Below, one piece after another: positions 60,001-64,000 of a DNA stretch of 64,000 nt; position 1 is the first letter of the stretch, and the number at the start of each line of letters is the position of its first letter. The stretch lies in NCBI RefSeq assembly GCF_047495875.1, contig NC_092459.1, forward strand, positions 37,925,490 through 37,989,489, read 5' to 3'. The notes under the pieces were generated by a model. The model made no database searches, was not told the origin of the DNA, and saw only the letters and a list, made by a program, of their open reading frames with translations. This DNA comes from Pithys albifrons albifrons (lineage: Eukaryota > Chordata > Aves > Passeriformes > Thamnophilidae). The translations under genes and the position numbers were made by a program.

Positions 60001-63000
60001 AAATAAATAAAAAATTATTAATAAAGCAGTCTACACCAATTGATATCTTGTAAGGTTCCTTTCTTTGCAGTGTTTCACTTGGTACTAATTTATTGAACAA
60101 TGTTGTTTTAAATATCGATGATGCTCTATCTATTCTGGAAACAAATATAATTACAGAGTTTCAATCTTCACACAGTTCTTCCGGGCTTATACTGGTGTAG
60201 TAACTTAATTATATTAATGGAATTACTCTTGATTTATACTTCTTTACTTGAGCTACAAATCTAGCCTATGAAATACTTGACCTGGCTCCTGCAAACATGT
60301 ACACAGAAGTTTAAGGCTTTTACATACAGTATGATAGGTGTTATAGGTGCATAAAATTATTTCCATTTCTAAACTGTAAAAAACAGGTCAATATTTCCCT
60401 TTTTTTTCCAATAAGTTTTGCATGAACCTATCCTGGTCCATAGAGTTTTACAATACATCCTTGAGCTGTACAAACCAGTATAGGCCAACTTCTACTTTCA
60501 CCTGCTTTAAAACAGATTTTATGTCAACCCTAGTGGGAGGAATCCCTTCCCTGGATAACAAACTTTTTTTAAACTGTTGGAGAGAAACAAAGAAGACACT
60601 TTGAAACAAAATCCATTCTAGAAGCTTGATATTTGCTGGTTTTTAGATTCCTTTTCAAAAAGAGTGCATGAAGCATGGGCAGTTGTATCGATAAGGTCCT
60701 TTGCCATCAAGGCTTGAGTACAATGTCTTTGAAAGACCCTTTTTACAAATGCTAGTATTTGAAAAGGACAAACAGGGAAACAAACCTCAAAGGGGATGAC
60801 AATAGTATATGGAGAGGAAGTGGGTGGGTTTAATACATCTGAGAAGCAAAGCTCCTTATAAAAGGCATTGAAGAGGTTTAAGGTTCTATTTAGTGACAAA
60901 AGGAATGGAATTTAGTGACACAGTTACGGAATGGGGCATAATTTTCCCACAGGATTTTTGTCTTTTGATGTTTTAAAAACACATATTTTCAAAAAAGAAA
61001 AAAAAGTTTAGTTTGTAATTTGATAGGCTGAAAGTTTGTCTAGTAGAGTATGTCTACTTTTAAGGGGAAAAGTAGGATGTCACCAATGCCCTGATGTATG
61101 TAAAGTCAATTGAACTCAACATTCACTGGGAAAACTATTAGAAAATTTGAAAAAAAAACCCCACAAGTTATTATTTGTAAACTCAGTAGTTCTTCTTCTC
61201 CCCTCAGTGTATGTGAACTCTAGGTAAATTACAAAGACCTAGTCTTGACCCAGTTTAAGGACTATATCTGCCATTAGCATTATCATAGGGCTTTATGAAT
61301 TTGGAAGTGAACTGCAGCAGTACAAAATGCCTATAATACTAACCTTGGTAAGGTGAACCAAATCTCAGCCTCTGTACTCAGAGTGGGCATTGACTGAAAA
61401 ACTGAAATAGCCTGGGACTTACTGGTCCTCACAGAGAACATCACTGTTAGAGGACTTCTAGGATCTTTTGAATGTATTTTGCATGGTAAAACCCCCACAG
61501 AATGAATTATGTTTGTAAGAGAAAAAGAAAGAAGTGAAGAAAAATTCTACCTTGTTTTTAAATTAGAAGAAAAATAGTCTATGTTTCCTAAGTAGGTTGT
61601 CCATACTGAGGACCTCTTTTCTTAGGTCAATGCTCTTTATCTATTGCATCAATACAAACATTTTTCCATTTTCCTGAGACGTGAATTTCTTCTTGTAGTT
61701 CAGGTACAGAGACCCATTTATAATGATGTGAAGCCTCTACTCACCCATCTCCTCCACACAGTTTATACCATGGCACATATTGCCATGTGCATACCTCCTA
61801 CAACACCCAAATTTATTGCAATAGTTTGCTTCTAATTATCCAGACTACTCTACTCTGCCTATTGCACTATGTGTAAGTACAATGAGAGAGATAGGGCATG
61901 TGCTGAGAAATCTTGTCTTTAGAACATGTTGAAAAGTAGGTGAAATTCTACATCTCTTCATTCAATCCCTTTAAAGCTTATGGAGGACTTAGAAATGAGT
62001 AGCCCTGTGCTCAGCCTTCTAGTACGATTAATGCTTATATTTTGTGCTGCATCTTCAGTGAGGAAAGTGTTCTAGCAACATCTCAAAGCTAAAGATTGTA
62101 CCACTCTTATTTTTCCGTACATTAAGCCTACACGTTAGATTGCACACTCAACTGCAGGAACAAGACAGCTGAAAAGACTTTCCTCAGCCACAGGTGTAGT
62201 TCTACCAATAATTTATAATTACAGTTTGGTTTCCAAAGCATGCCCAAGTCCATGCTTATGATCCAGTACAGAAGCACAGTCGTTGCTCCAGGCCTGAAGC
62301 TTGCCTTGTAAATGAATAGGGAAGAGGGGGAAGAAAAGTCAAAATGTACAAAAAGAGAGATAAGTTCACTTGAAACAACGTGTTGCTTTGTAGATTTGTT
62401 GGAAATTCTTTTTTATTTAAAAGTAGTCAATCGTAAAGACACGGCAAGAGACAGGGAGAGGACAAACTAATGAACAAAAACAAAAAAAAGAAAAAATTGT
62501 TAAGGTAGCAGACAGCTGATGAAAAGACTGCATGACAAGTACTGGAAGTTGGAGACAATACTGATCACAACACTACAGAAAAAATGCAGCTTATTCTAGA
62601 GGAAATATTGTCAGAATCTGCTGGCAGCAGTGCTCAGGCTTCTCTGCCAACTTCACTCTATGGGGGATTTGTTAAAACTAACAAAACAACAACAACAATA
62701 AAAAGCCCAACAAAAAAACAATAAAGAGGAAAACTCTAAATGTCATACTGAGTTGCGCAGTTTACATTAAAACCTTAAATTGTGTGACTTTATCCCTAAG
62801 CTTTCTTTTACTGACAAAATGTCATCATCTGATTTAGTACTTCATAGCAGAAGCTTTAACCTACCAGCTCCTTGTGATAGTCAAAACAGTACAAAGACAA
62901 CAGAAACTCAAGTGTTGAGCAGTCACAAAGCTGCACCTCTTTTACACCCACTGAGGGAAGCCCACACCCTCTTGCATTTGTATAGTGAAAAAAAGGGACA

Positions 63001-64000
63001 CAGGAAAGAATTTGCCCTATGGGTCCTAATGCATTCCATGTTGCTATTCCTCCATTAGACTTCCTCATTTTCAGCCAGAGGCTAGTTCAGCCTCTCCAGA
63101 ATTTTTGTGGAGTCCTGTAGACTGAAAGCATGCCTGCCTTTTTACGAGTGCTTCTGATTTTGCATCAGTACAATCACATTAGAGGGAAAACACATGGGAG
63201 AATCAAATCCAATAAATGAAATAGAAAATCCCTTTGGATGATTGGTTCAGACCAATGTTAAAAGAATATTTTGTGTGCATGGCAGGTTCTTTGCCAGTCT
63301 CAAGTAGTCATTTGGATTCACTTCATTATAGGCTCTGCAGTACCTTAGGAGAGAGAAATAGAGCATGAGACAGAGTAATAATAACCCTTGAACAATGAAG
63401 TCTTTCTCCTAGCAGAACTTCAAATAACTCAGACAACTGTCTTTTAATCAAATATACAAGTACCAGTGTAACTGAATTCAGTAAAGCTAGCATCCTTGAG
63501 GAATTAAAAAAACCACACAGGAATGCAATGGAGTCAGTGCAAGAGAAAATGAAGGCAGTACTACGTCATGGAGAAGCATGAATACCAACTTGACAGCAGA
63601 ATAGACACAACCTGTAAAGATGGCCTGATCTTTTCCTTTGTAAGTCAGTAGGACTTTCCCCACTGACTTTAGTGAGAGAGAAAACAGGCTGTTATTCAAG
63701 AGCCCTGCTTCTCTCCACCAGTCTAGTTTTCGTTCTCTACTTCTCCACTTTGATTTTCTGACCTGTGTTGTCCCTTTCATCCTGGAGGGTTCTCCAGTTG
63801 CATCTTTTCTGTTATGAATTTTTCTCTTCTGCTAGAGTTTTTTCATTTGTTCCTTTTCTGACACTGATATTTTGAATAACCAAAATAAACATTGCATATC
63901 AAGAGCAGGTGAATAGGTAAATCTCAGTTATGATCAAAGGACAAAAACAGTTTATGAAAAGTAGGATGAAAAAATGAAAGCAGAGTTTAAACTCCTAACA
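57066..64000. other. No gene recognised; AT-rich
   Basis: Seven kilobases of AT-rich sequence with short featureless frames (at most 97 codons). If the promoter at 57 kb is real, this would be first-intron sequence. I saw no transposable element. Confidence 0.5.

Noticed and set aside
60422..60604. 60-codon frame following a polypyrimidine stretch, considered as a second exon for the 57-kb promoter
   Set aside because: No downstream donor in phase and no protein-like motif; not supportable.
1..64000. CRISPR arrays, tRNA or rRNA genes, bacterial operons
   Set aside because: No regularly spaced direct repeats, no cloverleaf-like segments and no rRNA signature were seen; the repeat content is that of a bird genome.

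Overview
This is a vertebrate nuclear window, almost certainly from a bird. It is AT-rich and intron- or intergenic-like, has no long host open reading frame, and its recognisable repeats are typical of birds: many CR1 LINE copies in both orientations and several endogenous-retrovirus LTRs. I see no mammalian L1 or Alu. No prokaryotic operon, CRISPR array, rRNA or tRNA gene is visible, and no complete host protein-coding gene can be supported.

Layout. 1-130: 3' tail of a CR1. 130-12.9 kb: mostly unique AT-rich DNA. 12.9-15.1 kb: a TG/TA microsatellite, then a forward CR1 and two reverse CR1 tails. 19.1-20.1 kb: an old forward CR1 reverse-transcriptase fragment split by an avian LTR remnant. 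About 22.6 kb: a very old MIR-like SINE relic. 26.7-30.0 kb: a dense retroelement block. It holds the 5' part of a CR1 broken by a 573-bp solo LTR with a 5-bp target duplication, a second LTR in the opposite orientation, and an 863-bp solo LTR with imperfect terminal inverted repeats and its own 5-bp duplication. 34.3-36.8 kb: two striking simple repeats, 61 perfect TTCC units and a GGGGA/GGAGA purine tract. 44.9-49.3 kb: the main element, a nearly full-length reverse-strand CR1. It has ORF1 (coiled coil plus SGNH-hydrolase-like domain), a frameshift-damaged ORF2 (AP endonuclease and reverse transcriptase), a duplicated 5' UTR unit, and telomere-type TTAGGG repeats at its 5' edge. 49.4-64 kb: mostly unique DNA, with an ancient CR1-like relic near 55 kb and a candidate TATA promoter plus non-coding first exon near 57.0 kb.

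How the parts fit. The window reads as a retroelement landing zone in gene-poor DNA. CR1 ORF1 and ORF2 together once made the CR1 ribonucleoprotein, but the copy here is disabled by frameshifts. The LTRs are single, without internal retroviral genes, as expected after LTR-LTR recombination. The least ordinary observations are the telomeric repeat at the CR1 5' junction, the tandem unit in its 5' UTR, the three closely packed LTRs, the unbroken TTCC array, a paired T-box-like palindrome at 40.5 kb, and the possible promoter at 57 kb. I did not find convincing evidence of a wholly new biological system.
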